From NCBI GenBank assembly GCA_030706745.1, contig JAUZNX010000002.1, positions 186,001-250,000 on the forward strand: a stretch of DNA of 64,000 bases, in the 5' to 3' direction. The notes beneath the pieces were generated by a model, which saw only the letters and a program-made list of their open reading frames with translations, ran no database searches and was not told the DNA's origin. This DNA is from Bacteroidota bacterium (GTDB lineage Bacteria > Bacteroidota > Ignavibacteria > Palsa-1295). This document shows positions 50,426 through 59,029 of this stretch, piece by piece (position 1 is the stretch's first letter; every line of letters begins with the position of its first letter). A program made the translations under genes and the position numbers.

Positions 50426-52960
50426 ATGTCAGAGAGTCAGCGCAATGCTTCGGATTTGAGACACCTGGCGCCGGGTACGGTGGCATGTGTGCATTGTGGC
50501 GAAGACGTCGTTGGTGCTGGTATCGTAGACGGCTCACTGGCCTTTTGCTGTTCCGGCTGCAAGACCGTCTATGAGATTCTTGCGGAGCATGAACTATGCG
50601 ACTATTATGGTCGTGGTGAAAATGCCGGCATCAGTATGAAGCGTCGGTCCATCCGCGAAGATGAATTCGCGGTACTCGACGATCCAAGTGTGGGCGGAGG
50701 GTTGCTGACCTTCGCCAGTTCATCCATGGCCAGAGTGGTTTGGACGGTCCCCGCAATTCACTGCGTCTCCTGCGTATGGCTCATCGAACGGTTTGATCGG
50801 CTGGAGTCGGGCGTGCTGGCATCCACCGTCGATTTCATTCGACGAACCGTCACCATCGATTTCGATCCACGAATCACATCGTTGCGGAAGATCGCAGAAC
50901 GTATGGCATCTGTCGGCTATGCCCCGCTGCTCCGGCTTGAAGGGAATATCAAGCCCGATCACACCGCAACACGCAGGTTGTATGCCCGCATCGGCATTGC
51001 CGGGTTCGCGGCGGGAAATACGATGATGATGTATGTTGCGCAGTATTTCGCTGGGAGTTCTGGAGTGGAACACCCACTGATGAGCGTCTTCCGAATCCTC
51101 TCAATTGCTCTTTCTGTGCCTGTACTTTTTTATTGTGCCTCGCCCTGGTTTGAAGGTGCTCGTGGTGCTCTCCGGGGTCGGCGGATCAATCTTGATGTGC
51201 CCGTGGCATTGGGCATTCTTGTGCTCTTTGCGCGCAGTGTGTTCGATATTACGACAGGGCAAGGCGAAGGCTATCTCGACTCCTTCAACGGTCTGGTGTT
51301 CTTTCTTCTGATTGGCCGGCTCTTTCAGCAGAAGGCGTTCGATGCGCTCTCTTTTGATCGTACGTATCGCTCGTTTTTCCCACTCTCGGTGCGAATCGAG
51401 CGTTCTGGTGCGAGTTCGGTTCTTCCAATCGAGAAAGTCCAGATTGGCGACGTCCTCTCGATCCGCAATGGCGAGGTTGTACCATGCGATAGTATGCTCG
51501 AGAGTGAAATTGGCTATATCGATTACAGTTTTGTGACGGGTGAAGCAGTCCCGGTCGAGTGTACAAAAGGAGCACTTGTTTATGCAGGAGGTAAGGTGCT
51601 CGGCCAATCCATGCGACTGCTGGCGATCAAGAGTGTCTCGCACAGCGAACTTGCTGCGATGTGGGACCGCAGTGGCAATATCCGGCAAATAGCGGGATCC
51701 AACGGTGAATCAGGTGGAGAAGGGGTTGGGCTACCGCGCTCGACATTCTTCAAACTTAGCGACCGCTTCGGCCAGTGGTTTACGGGTATTGCAGTTATGA
51801 TCGCTCTTGCGGGCGCTTCCTTATGGCTGCCAGATTGGGCAAAGGCCTTCAATATTCTAACGGCGGTCCTGATCATTGCATGTCCCTGCGCGCTCACGCT
51901 GGCAGCACCGATCACGCTCGGGAGCGCAATGGGTCGGCTTGGTCGGCAGGGTATCTACCTCAAGAACATGGGCGTCCTTCTTGATCTCGACCGAGTGAAA
52001 CATGTGATCTTCGATAAAACCGGCACACTCACAGCATCCGATCATGAATTGGTATTTCTGGGACGCAGTCTCACGCGGGAGGAGTGGCGCGCAATCGGCA
52101 CTATTGCCGCGCAGAGTACTCACCCGATCAGCCGAGCTATCGCGGACCAGCTAAATGGCGCAAAGGGAATAGAAGAGCAAGTCGAGTTAGACGAGCAGGG
52201 TTTCAGGTTGGGTCCAGTACGCGAAATAATTGGACGCGGGATTTTCGGGACCGCGATCGGTCACACGATCGTGATTGGGTCGCCAAGTTTTATCGAAGAA
52301 GAATGCGGGGCAATACCGGAACAGAGCGGAGCAAAGGAGATTGCCGCTGCTGTCGCCCTTGATGGGGCCTATGCCGGAGCGTTTACTTTGAAGCCCGTCC
52401 TTAAGAGTGGCATTGCCAATATGATCGCAAGATTGCGCGAGCGCCTGCCCGATACCGACAAGCAATCGCCGCGCGTCGCACTCATTTCTGGCGACTCCGA
52501 ACGAGACCGCCCCTTGCTCGAATCGCATTTCGATGCGAGCGCTATGACATTCAATTGCAGACCCGCACAAAAGGTGGAACGCGTCCAAGCGGCTCGCGCC
52601 GAAGGGCGAGCGGTGCTCATGGTCGGCGACGGGCTCAACGATGCCGGCGCGATGGCTGCTGCGGATGTCGCCATCGCGGTGACCGAAGGCACAGCGACTC
52701 TGGTACCGGCATGTGACATTATTATGCATGCGGACGCGCTCCAGGCTTTGCCGGCGCTGCTGCAATACGCTCGCGCAATGAAATGGGTGATTGCCGTTAG
52801 CTTGATCTTTTCAGTCTTGTACAATGCGCTCGGGCTAACACTCGCGATATTTGGCAGACTCTCTCCGATGATGGCCGCGATACTCATGCCGGTAAGTTCG
52901 CTAACGGTGATCGCGATCAGTGTAGGCGGCGCCAGGCACTTCATAGGGAGCATCAAATGA
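50426..52960 (+). CDS. ccoI: CcoI/FixI-type copper P1B-ATPase
   Basis: 844 residues. N-terminal Cys-rich segment (CVHCG...FCCSGCKTVYEIL), a heavy-metal domain with CVSC (HCVSCVW), actuator FVTGEAVP, membrane CPC motif (IACPCALTLA), DKTGTLT, STHPISR (HP motif) and MVGDGLNDAGAM. CcoI exports or loads copper for cbb3 oxidase assembly. Overlaps ccoS by ATGA, opening the cco operon. Start ATG 50426 is the first with good family match. TGGCAT-N4-TTGCA 75 bp upstream resembles sigma-54 but with a 9-base spacer. Confidence 0.93.
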   Translation: MSESQRNASDLRHLAPGTVACVHCGEDVVGAGIVDGSLAFCCSGCKTVYEILAEHELCDYYGRGENAGISMKRRSIREDEFAVLDDPSVGGGLLTFASSSMARVVWTVPAIHCVSCVWLIERFDRLESGVLASTVDFIRRTVTIDFDPRITSLRKIAERMASVGYAPLLRLEGNIKPDHTATRRLYARIGIAGFAAGNTMMMYVAQYFAGSSGVEHPLMSVFRILSIALSVPVLFYCASPWFEGARGALRGRRINLDVPVALGILVLFARSVFDITTGQGEGYLDSFNGLVFFLLIGRLFQQKAFDALSFDRTYRSFFPLSVRIERSGASSVLPIEKVQIGDVLSIRNGEVVPCDSMLESEIGYIDYSFVTGEAVPVECTKGALVYAGGKVLGQSMRLLAIKSVSHSELAAMWDRSGNIRQIAGSNGESGGEGVGLPRSTFFKLSDRFGQWFTGIAVMIALAGASLWLPDWAKAFNILTAVLIIACPCALTLAAPITLGSAMGRLGRQGIYLKNMGVLLDLDRVKHVIFDKTGTLTASDHELVFLGRSLTREEWRAIGTIAAQSTHPISRAIADQLNGAKGIEEQVELDEQGFRLGPVREIIGRGIFGTAIGHTIVIGSPSFIEEECGAIPEQSGAKEIAAAVALDGAYAGAFTLKPVLKSGIANMIARLRERLPDTDKQSPRVALISGDSERDRPLLESHFDASAMTFNCRPAQKVERVQAARAEGRAVLMVGDGLNDAGAMAAADVAIAVTEGTATLVPACDIIMHADALQALPALLQYARAMKWVIAVSLIFSVLYNALGLTLAIFGRLSPMMAAILMPVSSLTVIAISVGGARHFIGSIK

Positions 52961-53154
52961 ACATAGTAATCCTGCTGGTGCTATCAAGCGTCCTCGCTGC
53001 CTCCGTATTTCTCGTTGCATTCCTATGGGCCAATGCCAACGGGCAATACGACGATCTTCACACACCCGCAATAAGAATTCTATTTGACGATCAACCATCT
53101 GTGGTTGACCGCACACCCACCGATATCCATTCAATTACCACTCATGGCACTTGA
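52957..53154 (+). CDS. ccoS: CcoS, cbb3 oxidase assembly protein
   Basis: 65 residues, with one membrane helix (about 4-26) and the CcoS signature FLWANANGQYDDLHTPAIRILFDD. CcoS is needed for cofactor insertion in cbb3 oxidase. Overlaps ccoI by 4 bp and ccoNO by 11 bp. Confidence 0.93.
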   Translation: MNIVILLVLSSVLAASVFLVAFLWANANGQYDDLHTPAIRILFDDQPSVVDRTPTDIHSITTHGT

Positions 53155-55390
53155 ACTCACGCAACGACCCCCGGATGACGTGTTGCTCACAAAATCTGAA
53201 GCACCGCCTGTCGCTGCAGGCGGCCCGCTCCCACGGACAGAAACCGTAGCGTATGATAACAACATCGTCCGCCTGTTTTCCATGGCAACGATGGGGTGGG
53301 GGATCATCGGGATGTTGGTGGGGATCATTGTGGCTATGAAGCTCTATATCCCGGACTTCCTCGGCGGCATCAACATCCTTTCGTATGGCCGGCTTCGGCC
53401 GCTTCATACGAACGCGGTCATTTTTGCATTTGCAGGCAACGCGATCTTTGTTGGGGTCTATTACTCATTGCAGCGGCTCTGCAAGGCACGGATGGCGAGT
53501 GACCTGCTTAGCAAGCTCCACTTCTGGGGTTGGCAGATCATTATCGTTAGCGCGGCGATCACGCTACCGCTCGGTTTCACGACCAGCAAGGAATACGCCG
53601 AACTCGAGTGGCCGATTGATATCGCAATTGCTGCGGTCTGGGTCATCTTTGGATGGAATATGATCTGGACGATCCTGCACCGCAAGGATAAGCACATGTA
53701 CGTGGCGGTGTGGTTTTATCTGGCGACATTTCTCACCGTTGCCATTTTGCACATTGTGAATTCACTCGAGTTGCCGGTGTCATTTCTCAAAAGTTACTCG
53801 ATGTATGCGGGCGTTCAGGACGCGCTGGTTCAATGGTGGTATGGTCATAATGCCGTGGCATTCTTTCTTACGACGCCATTTCTCGGCGTTATGTATTACT
53901 TCGTGCCGAAGGCTGCGGACCGGCCAATTTTCTCCTATCGCCTTTCGATCATCCACTTTTGGGGTCTGATATTCATTTATATTTGGGCTGGCCCACACCA
54001 TCTGCTCTACACTGCTCTTCCGGATTGGGCTCAGTCGCTCGGCTCTGTTTTTAGCATCATGCTGATCGCGCCATCCTGGGGTGGAATGATCAATGGACTC
54101 ATGACTCTTCGAGGTGCGTGGGATAAGGTCCGGACCGACCCGGTGCTGAAGTTCTTTGTTGTTGGCATCACCGCCTACGGCATGGCGACATTCGAAGGGC
54201 CGATGATGGCATTCAAGAATGTAAATGCGCTAACACACTATACGAATTACGTGATCGGCCATGTGCATCTGCCAGCCCTATTGTGGAATGGCGGCTTTGC
54301 TTTTGCACTGCTCTATTACATCTTCCCACGCATCTACCGGACCAAATTGTACTCTCTGAAGATGGCCAACTGGCACTTTTGGCTCATGACGCTTGGCGTG
54401 GTCTTCTATGTGATCCCTATGTATTGGGCTGGGATCACCGAGGCGCTCATGTTCAAGCAATTCCGTCCGGATGGTTCACTCATGTATCCAAACTTTCTCG
54501 AAACGGTCATGCAGATCAAACCGATGTATATCATGCGGTCGATCGGAGGTGCACTGTATATTAGCGGAGCGATCTTAGCCGCGTGGAATTTATTTAAGAC
54601 AGCCAAGACTGGTTCACTATTGCGCGATGAAGAAGTGCAAGTCGTGAACCGAAGGCTTATGGTTGAACCGAAACGAGAAACCTGGCACCGAGCGCTCGAA
54701 GCAGCGCCACTGCGGTTCAGCCTTTATGCGCTCGTCGCGGTTCTCATCGGTGGGCTTATCGAGTACGTCCCAACCGCGCTCGTCGAATCCAATGTGCCGA
54801 CCATTGCCAGCGTCATGCCCTATACCCCGCTGGAAGTCGAAGGACGTGATATCTATATTCGCGAAGGCTGCAATAATTGCCATTCGCAGATGATCCGGCC
54901 ATTCCGCAGCGAAGTCGCGCGCTATGGGGACTATTCAAAACCCGGTGAATTCGTTTACGATCATCCATTCCTTTGGGGTTCGAAGCGGACTGGCCCGGAC
55001 CTGGCCCGCATTGGTGGCAAATATCCGAGTGCCTGGCATTGGCGACACATGATGGATCCGAGGTCAACTTCGCCGAACTCGATTATGCCAGCCTATACAT
55101 GGCTATTCGAGGACGATCTCGACCTCTCACATACGGAGGGTAAGATCATTACGCTCCGAAATCTTGGTGTGCCGTATGCGCATGATTTCGAGTTCGATGC
55201 TGTGGATCTTGCCCATGAACAGCAGCGCAAGATTGCGGCTGAACTGGGGACGACGGGCTTGCAAGGTATTAATCCCAACAAGGAAATCATCGCGCTCATC
55301 GCGTATTTGCAGCGGATGGGCACTGACATCAAAAAGATGCCCGTCGCATCTGCCCTCGTGCCAGCGCCGAACAATACTGCATCGAAATAG
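53144..55390 (+). CDS. ccoNO: CcoNO: fused catalytic and cytochrome c subunits of cbb3 oxidase
   Basis: 748 residues from ATG 53144 (a TTG at 53084 is in frame but upstream of family sequence). The CcoN part (about 30-510) has LRPLHTNAVIF (heme b His), WWYGHNAVAF (CuB His), GPHHLLYTALP (CuB His pair) and YVIGHVHLPALLWNG (heme b and b3 His). CcoO part (about 560-748) has one heme CNNCHSQMIRPF and Met in IMPAYTWL. The two are separate genes in Proteobacteria; fusion is usual in Bacteroidota. High-affinity O2 reductase of the inner membrane. Confidence 0.95.
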   Translation: MALELTQRPPDDVLLTKSEAPPVAAGGPLPRTETVAYDNNIVRLFSMATMGWGIIGMLVGIIVAMKLYIPDFLGGINILSYGRLRPLHTNAVIFAFAGNAIFVGVYYSLQRLCKARMASDLLSKLHFWGWQIIIVSAAITLPLGFTTSKEYAELEWPIDIAIAAVWVIFGWNMIWTILHRKDKHMYVAVWFYLATFLTVAILHIVNSLELPVSFLKSYSMYAGVQDALVQWWYGHNAVAFFLTTPFLGVMYYFVPKAADRPIFSYRLSIIHFWGLIFIYIWAGPHHLLYTALPDWAQSLGSVFSIMLIAPSWGGMINGLMTLRGAWDKVRTDPVLKFFVVGITAYGMATFEGPMMAFKNVNALTHYTNYVIGHVHLPALLWNGGFAFALLYYIFPRIYRTKLYSLKMANWHFWLMTLGVVFYVIPMYWAGITEALMFKQFRPDGSLMYPNFLETVMQIKPMYIMRSIGGALYISGAILAAWNLFKTAKTGSLLRDEEVQVVNRRLMVEPKRETWHRALEAAPLRFSLYALVAVLIGGLIEYVPTALVESNVPTIASVMPYTPLEVEGRDIYIREGCNNCHSQMIRPFRSEVARYGDYSKPGEFVYDHPFLWGSKRTGPDLARIGGKYPSAWHWRHMMDPRSTSPNSIMPAYTWLFEDDLDLSHTEGKIITLRNLGVPYAHDFEFDAVDLAHEQQRKIAAELGTTGLQGINPNKEIIALIAYLQRMGTDIKKMPVASALVPAPNNTASK

Positions 55391-55404
55391 AAAGCGGAGT
55401 AGCA

Positions 55405-55632
55405 ATGGAATCTAAAGTACTGACATCCATCCCAGGGATCGAATACTATCCAATCGTATCGCTCATACTGTTCTTCTCGCTCTTCGCGGTGCTGATAGTT
55501 TGGTTCTTCCGGGCCAACCCGCGATCGAGTCGAGGACAGAGACTCGAAGCAATCGCGCAGGCTGCATTATCCGACAACGATTGCTCATCTTCGGACTTCT
55601 CCACTTCGAACGCCAACCAAACATACGCCTGA
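55405..55632 (+). CDS. ccoQ: CcoQ-like small membrane subunit
   Basis: 75 residues with one membrane helix (about 17-37, IVSLILFFSLFAVLIVWFF) and a Ser/Asn-rich tail. Position between ccoNO and ccoP is that of ccoQ, and size and topology agree; sequence itself is poorly conserved in the family. AAAGCGGAG precedes the ATG. Confidence 0.8.
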   Translation: MESKVLTSIPGIEYYPIVSLILFFSLFAVLIVWFFRANPRSSRGQRLEAIAQAALSDNDCSSSDFSTSNANQTYA

Positions 55633-55635
55633 GCT

Positions 55636-56244
55636 ATGGCACACGAACCAAAAGATATTCTCATTGAAGGGCATGATGCCGACGGTATTCGCGAATATGA
55701 TAACGCACTACCGAAATGGTGGCTATATGGCTTTTACGTTACCATCATACTCGGTGCAATTTATTTGTTTTACTATCATGCGTGGGAGGGCCCGGATTGG
55801 AATTTCCTGTGGTATGGTCCGCGCGGGCAGGAACAGGAATTTGCTGCTGAGATGAAGAATGTGAAGACGCCGCTAAAACCCGGCGTTCGCGACTTTTCGA
55901 CATGGCAAAAGAAGACGGATGCTGCGTCGCTAAAGATTGGCGAGTCGATCTTCCAGCAGCGTAACCTTTGTTTCACGTGTCATCGACCCGATCTGGGTGG
56001 TTTGGTGGGCCCGAATCTGACCGATGACTACTGGCTGCACGGCGGTCGCTTCCAGGATATTCTTAAGAGTATCACGACCGGTTATCCCGAGAAGGGAATG
56101 CTCCAATTTGGCAATAACAATCGCCTGACCGATGACGAATTGCTGGACGTGGCGTCTTATGTTATCTCAAAGCACGGTTCGAATCCACCAAATCCGAAGC
56201 CAATCGATCCAGCCAGAGACGTGCTGGTCAAATCACAGGACTAA
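55636..56244 (+). CDS. ccoP: CcoP with a single heme c
   Basis: 202 residues. CcoP N-terminal motif HDADGIREYDNALPKWW and one membrane helix (about 30-50), then a single heme site CFTCHRPDLGG and a Met in GMLQFGN. Proteobacterial CcoP is usually about 300 residues with two hemes; the one-heme form is shorter and occurs in Bacteroidota. It collects electrons from soluble cytochromes. 3 bp after ccoQ. Confidence 0.93.
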   Translation: MAHEPKDILIEGHDADGIREYDNALPKWWLYGFYVTIILGAIYLFYYHAWEGPDWNFLWYGPRGQEQEFAAEMKNVKTPLKPGVRDFSTWQKKTDAASLKIGESIFQQRNLCFTCHRPDLGGLVGPNLTDDYWLHGGRFQDILKSITTGYPEKGMLQFGNNNRLTDDELLDVASYVISKHGSNPPNPKPIDPARDVLVKSQD

Positions 56245-56253
56245 GTATTCGGC

Positions 56254-57696
56254 ATGGCACTCACTGATCTGGATCTAATTCAAGAAGAGGAGCGATTTCG
56301 GTCGCAGCTTGCGAGCGTTGCTTCGGATGGCCGGCGCAAGTGGATCTATGCGAGAAAGCCGAAAGGCTCATTCACGCGCTGGCGAACAGCCGTCGCCGGG
56401 ATATTACTGGCATTTCTTGCAGTGGCGCCGTTCATCAAAATCGGTGGCGACCAGTTCCTGCTGTTCGATCTCATCAATCGGAAGTTTGTGCTGCTCGGCT
56501 TCGTGATTTGGCCGGAGGACTTCTACCTGATCGTCGTGCTGTTTCTGGCAGGTCTGGTCTCGATTGTTGTCTTCACTTCGGTGCTAGGTCGGATCTGGTG
56601 TGGCTGGCTCTGTCCGCAGACGGTATTTATGGAGATGGTCTTCCGACGAATCGAATGGCTGATCGACGGTACAGCTGGCGAGCAACTCACGCGACATCGA
56701 GGTCCCTGGACGGCGAGTCGAGTCGCGCGACTCGTTCTTAAGCAGTCCATCTTCTTCGCAATCTCATTCGCAATTGCGAATGTCTTCCTGGCTTATGTTG
56801 TCTCGAGCGATGCGCTTCAAGGATATGTGAAGGATGGGCCTTTGGCACATCTGGAGCTGTTCATTGCGCTACTTGCCTTTACGGTTGTTTTCTATTTAGT
56901 CTTCGCCCGATTTCGCGAACAAGCGTGCCTTGTCGTATGTCCGTATGGCCGGTTCATGTCGGCGCTCGTCGATGATAATACAGTAACGGTAACCTACGAC
57001 GCAAAACGCGGCGAACCGCGCTCCAAGTGGAAGCGCGACGATACACGCACGGAACGTGATACTGGCCATTGCATCGACTGTCACCAATGTGTTGCAGTAT
57101 GCCCTACCGGCATCGATATACGCAACGGGATTCAGCTCGAATGTGTCGCGTGTACCGCTTGTATCGATGCCTGCGATGATGTGATGACCAAGGTGAATCT
57201 GCCCAAAGGGCTGATTCGGTATGCGAGCGCCACGGCAGTTCAAACCGGGAATAAGAAATGGCTAACACCGAGGGTCAAGGCGTACGGTGCTCTCTGGACG
57301 GTACTGACACTTTTGACGATCGGACTCTTCGTGTTTCGTTCAGATCTCGATGTCCGCGTGCTTCGCTCACCCGGCACGACGTGGACAATGACGCAGCACG
57401 GGACCGCAAATTTCTACGACGTTCAGATCATCAACAAGGGATCGCGGGATTTGGCATATACACTCACGGCAATCGAGCCAAAAAACGCGACGATCACGCC
57501 TTTAGGGTTGCCTTTGAGTGTCAAGCGAGGTGAACGAGTACAAGGTCGATTCCTTGTCGAGGTTCCATCCAATCCGGAGCACGCGGACGATGAACACGAG
57601 CATGAGCATGGCGCACATGAAGTCCATTTGGTACTCGCGCTGCATTCCGGCAATGAAATTGTCAAGCAAGTGAAAAGCGAATTACTGATTCCATAA
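56254..57696 (+). CDS. ccoG: CcoG/FixG/RdxA-type ferredoxin
   Basis: 480 residues. Membrane helices (about 45-63, 88-110, 160-180, 200-218) and two [4Fe-4S] sets (CIDCHQCVAVC, CVACTACIDAC), then a C-terminal Ig-like domain (FixG-C). WCGWLCPQTVF is also typical. CcoG reduces Cu(II) for cbb3 assembly. A histidine-rich stretch (DDEHEHEHGAHEVH, near residue 450) is unusual and might bind copper. Abuts ccoH without a gap. Confidence 0.95.
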   Translation: MALTDLDLIQEEERFRSQLASVASDGRRKWIYARKPKGSFTRWRTAVAGILLAFLAVAPFIKIGGDQFLLFDLINRKFVLLGFVIWPEDFYLIVVLFLAGLVSIVVFTSVLGRIWCGWLCPQTVFMEMVFRRIEWLIDGTAGEQLTRHRGPWTASRVARLVLKQSIFFAISFAIANVFLAYVVSSDALQGYVKDGPLAHLELFIALLAFTVVFYLVFARFREQACLVVCPYGRFMSALVDDNTVTVTYDAKRGEPRSKWKRDDTRTERDTGHCIDCHQCVAVCPTGIDIRNGIQLECVACTACIDACDDVMTKVNLPKGLIRYASATAVQTGNKKWLTPRVKAYGALWTVLTLLTIGLFVFRSDLDVRVLRSPGTTWTMTQHGTANFYDVQIINKGSRDLAYTLTAIEPKNATITPLGLPLSVKRGERVQGRFLVEVPSNPEHADDEHEHEHGAHEVHLVLALHSGNEIVKQVKSELLIP

Positions 57697-58152
57697 ATGA
57701 TACGGATAAAACAAATTAGCTGGGGTTGGGGCATCATAGCAGCGTACGTCATCTTCATTGCAGGGACTGCAAGCTGGGTCGGCTATGCCATGACAACCGA
57801 AGTCGATCTCGTGCGAGGCGATTACTACGAGCAAAGTCTGAAACAGGACGTGACGGTGGCTGCTCAGGCGCGCGCGGCGACGCTATCCGGTGCAGCATCG
57901 ATCCAGAATGACAGGAGCCGCGGCGTCTTCGCTATTCAAATTCCACGCGATCAAGCTGCGTCAGCCCAGGGAAGCGTAACGCTCTACCGGCCAAATGCAT
58001 CGAATGAGGACCGAACACTGAAGCTTGCCCTTGGGAGCAATGGATCGATGCTCGTTCCAACGGCGCAGCTTTCCAGGGGGCTCTGGCGGGTAACTCTGGA
58101 TTGGACGTTCCAGAATCAGTCTTATCAGTTGATAGCAGACGACACCCTGTAG
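57697..58152 (+). CDS. ccoH: CcoH/FixH assembly protein
   Basis: 151 residues; N-terminal membrane helix (about 9-30, WGWGIIAAYVIFIAGTASWVGYA) and a periplasmic beta-domain with LVRGDYYEQSLKQD, typical of FixH. Needed for cbb3 assembly. Starts immediately after the ccoG stop. Confidence 0.93.
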   Translation: MIRIKQISWGWGIIAAYVIFIAGTASWVGYAMTTEVDLVRGDYYEQSLKQDVTVAAQARAATLSGAASIQNDRSRGVFAIQIPRDQAASAQGSVTLYRPNASNEDRTLKLALGSNGSMLVPTAQLSRGLWRVTLDWTFQNQSYQLIADDTL

Positions 58153-58159
58153 TTTATCC

Positions 58160-58870
58160 ATGATCGGAATTCTTGCCGGGCTTGCGCTCGGTCTTGGTGG
58201 CAGTTTGCATTGTGCGGGCATGTGCGGGCCAATTGCAGTTGCGCTTCCAAGTGGAACGCGGCCCGGATGGCCACGCCATGTAACGGAGAAATTTATCTAT
58301 CAACTCGGCAGGGTGACAACATATATGTCGCTTGGAGCAATCGTCGGTCTGAGTGGAAGTGCTGTCGTACTGGCCGGCTATAGCCGTGTGCTTTCGATTG
58401 TATCGGGTCTGGCGATGATCGTTGCACTTGCTGCGCAATTTCTCTGGCGACGGGAAGTACGGGTAAATATGCGACTAGATCGAGCTGTGATACCCATCAA
58501 GCGAGGACTTTCTCGTCTCTTCACTCATCATGGAACGCTCACGCATTTCGGAATTGGACTTCTCAATGGACTCCTGCCATGCGGCATGGTCACCGCCGCA
58601 TTGTTGGGTTCACTTGGAATGGGATCGATGATTCAAGGTGCAGTCTTCATGCTCGGTTTTGGTCTCGGTACCGTTCCGCTAATGAGTGCCATTGCCATCG
58701 GCGGTTCCAGAATGTCGTGTGAAGTCCGGCAACGTCTGCGATATGCTGCGCCAGCCATTGGTCTTGTGATTGCGACACTCTTTTTGTTGCGCGGTATGGA
58801 ATTGGGAATTCCATACGTTAGTCCGATTGCTGTGAAAACAAACACGCTGAGCATCGAACACTGCAGGTAG
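58160..58870 (+). CDS. TauE/SafE-like (CcoH-associated) membrane protein
   Basis: 236 residues and six hydrophobic segments. Two motifs with cysteines, GGSLHCAGMCGP and GLLPCGMV, are typical of the DsbD-like/SafE members that follow ccoH in Bacteroidota; the Cys pairs are related to metal handling. Probably a copper or disulfide transporter serving cbb3 assembly. 7 bp after ccoH, closing the cco operon. Exact substrate unknown. Confidence 0.85.
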   Translation: MIGILAGLALGLGGSLHCAGMCGPIAVALPSGTRPGWPRHVTEKFIYQLGRVTTYMSLGAIVGLSGSAVVLAGYSRVLSIVSGLAMIVALAAQFLWRREVRVNMRLDRAVIPIKRGLSRLFTHHGTLTHFGIGLLNGLLPCGMVTAALLGSLGMGSMIQGAVFMLGFGLGTVPLMSAIAIGGSRMSCEVRQRLRYAAPAIGLVIATLFLLRGMELGIPYVSPIAVKTNTLSIEHCR

Positions 58871-58990
58871 GCGCAATCAGAATTTCACAAAACACACCTG
58901 TAATCGGCTAAGTCGTCCAGGGGGTGCTTCGTTCTCTGCTGGAAGCAGTCGCTGGTCACACATTCTCAATTCGGCGGCAATTGAGACAGT

Positions 58991-59014
58991 GGAGCGGAAC
59001 ATCAGTTCCGCTCC
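58991..59014. terminator. Hairpin between the convergent cco operon and NtrC-type regulator
   Basis: GGAGCGGAAC (58991-59000) and complement (59005-59014), loop ATCA. No T run on either side; serves as shared terminator of both convergent operons by position. Confidence 0.65.
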
Positions 59015-59029
59015 AGTTATAGCAGAGCG

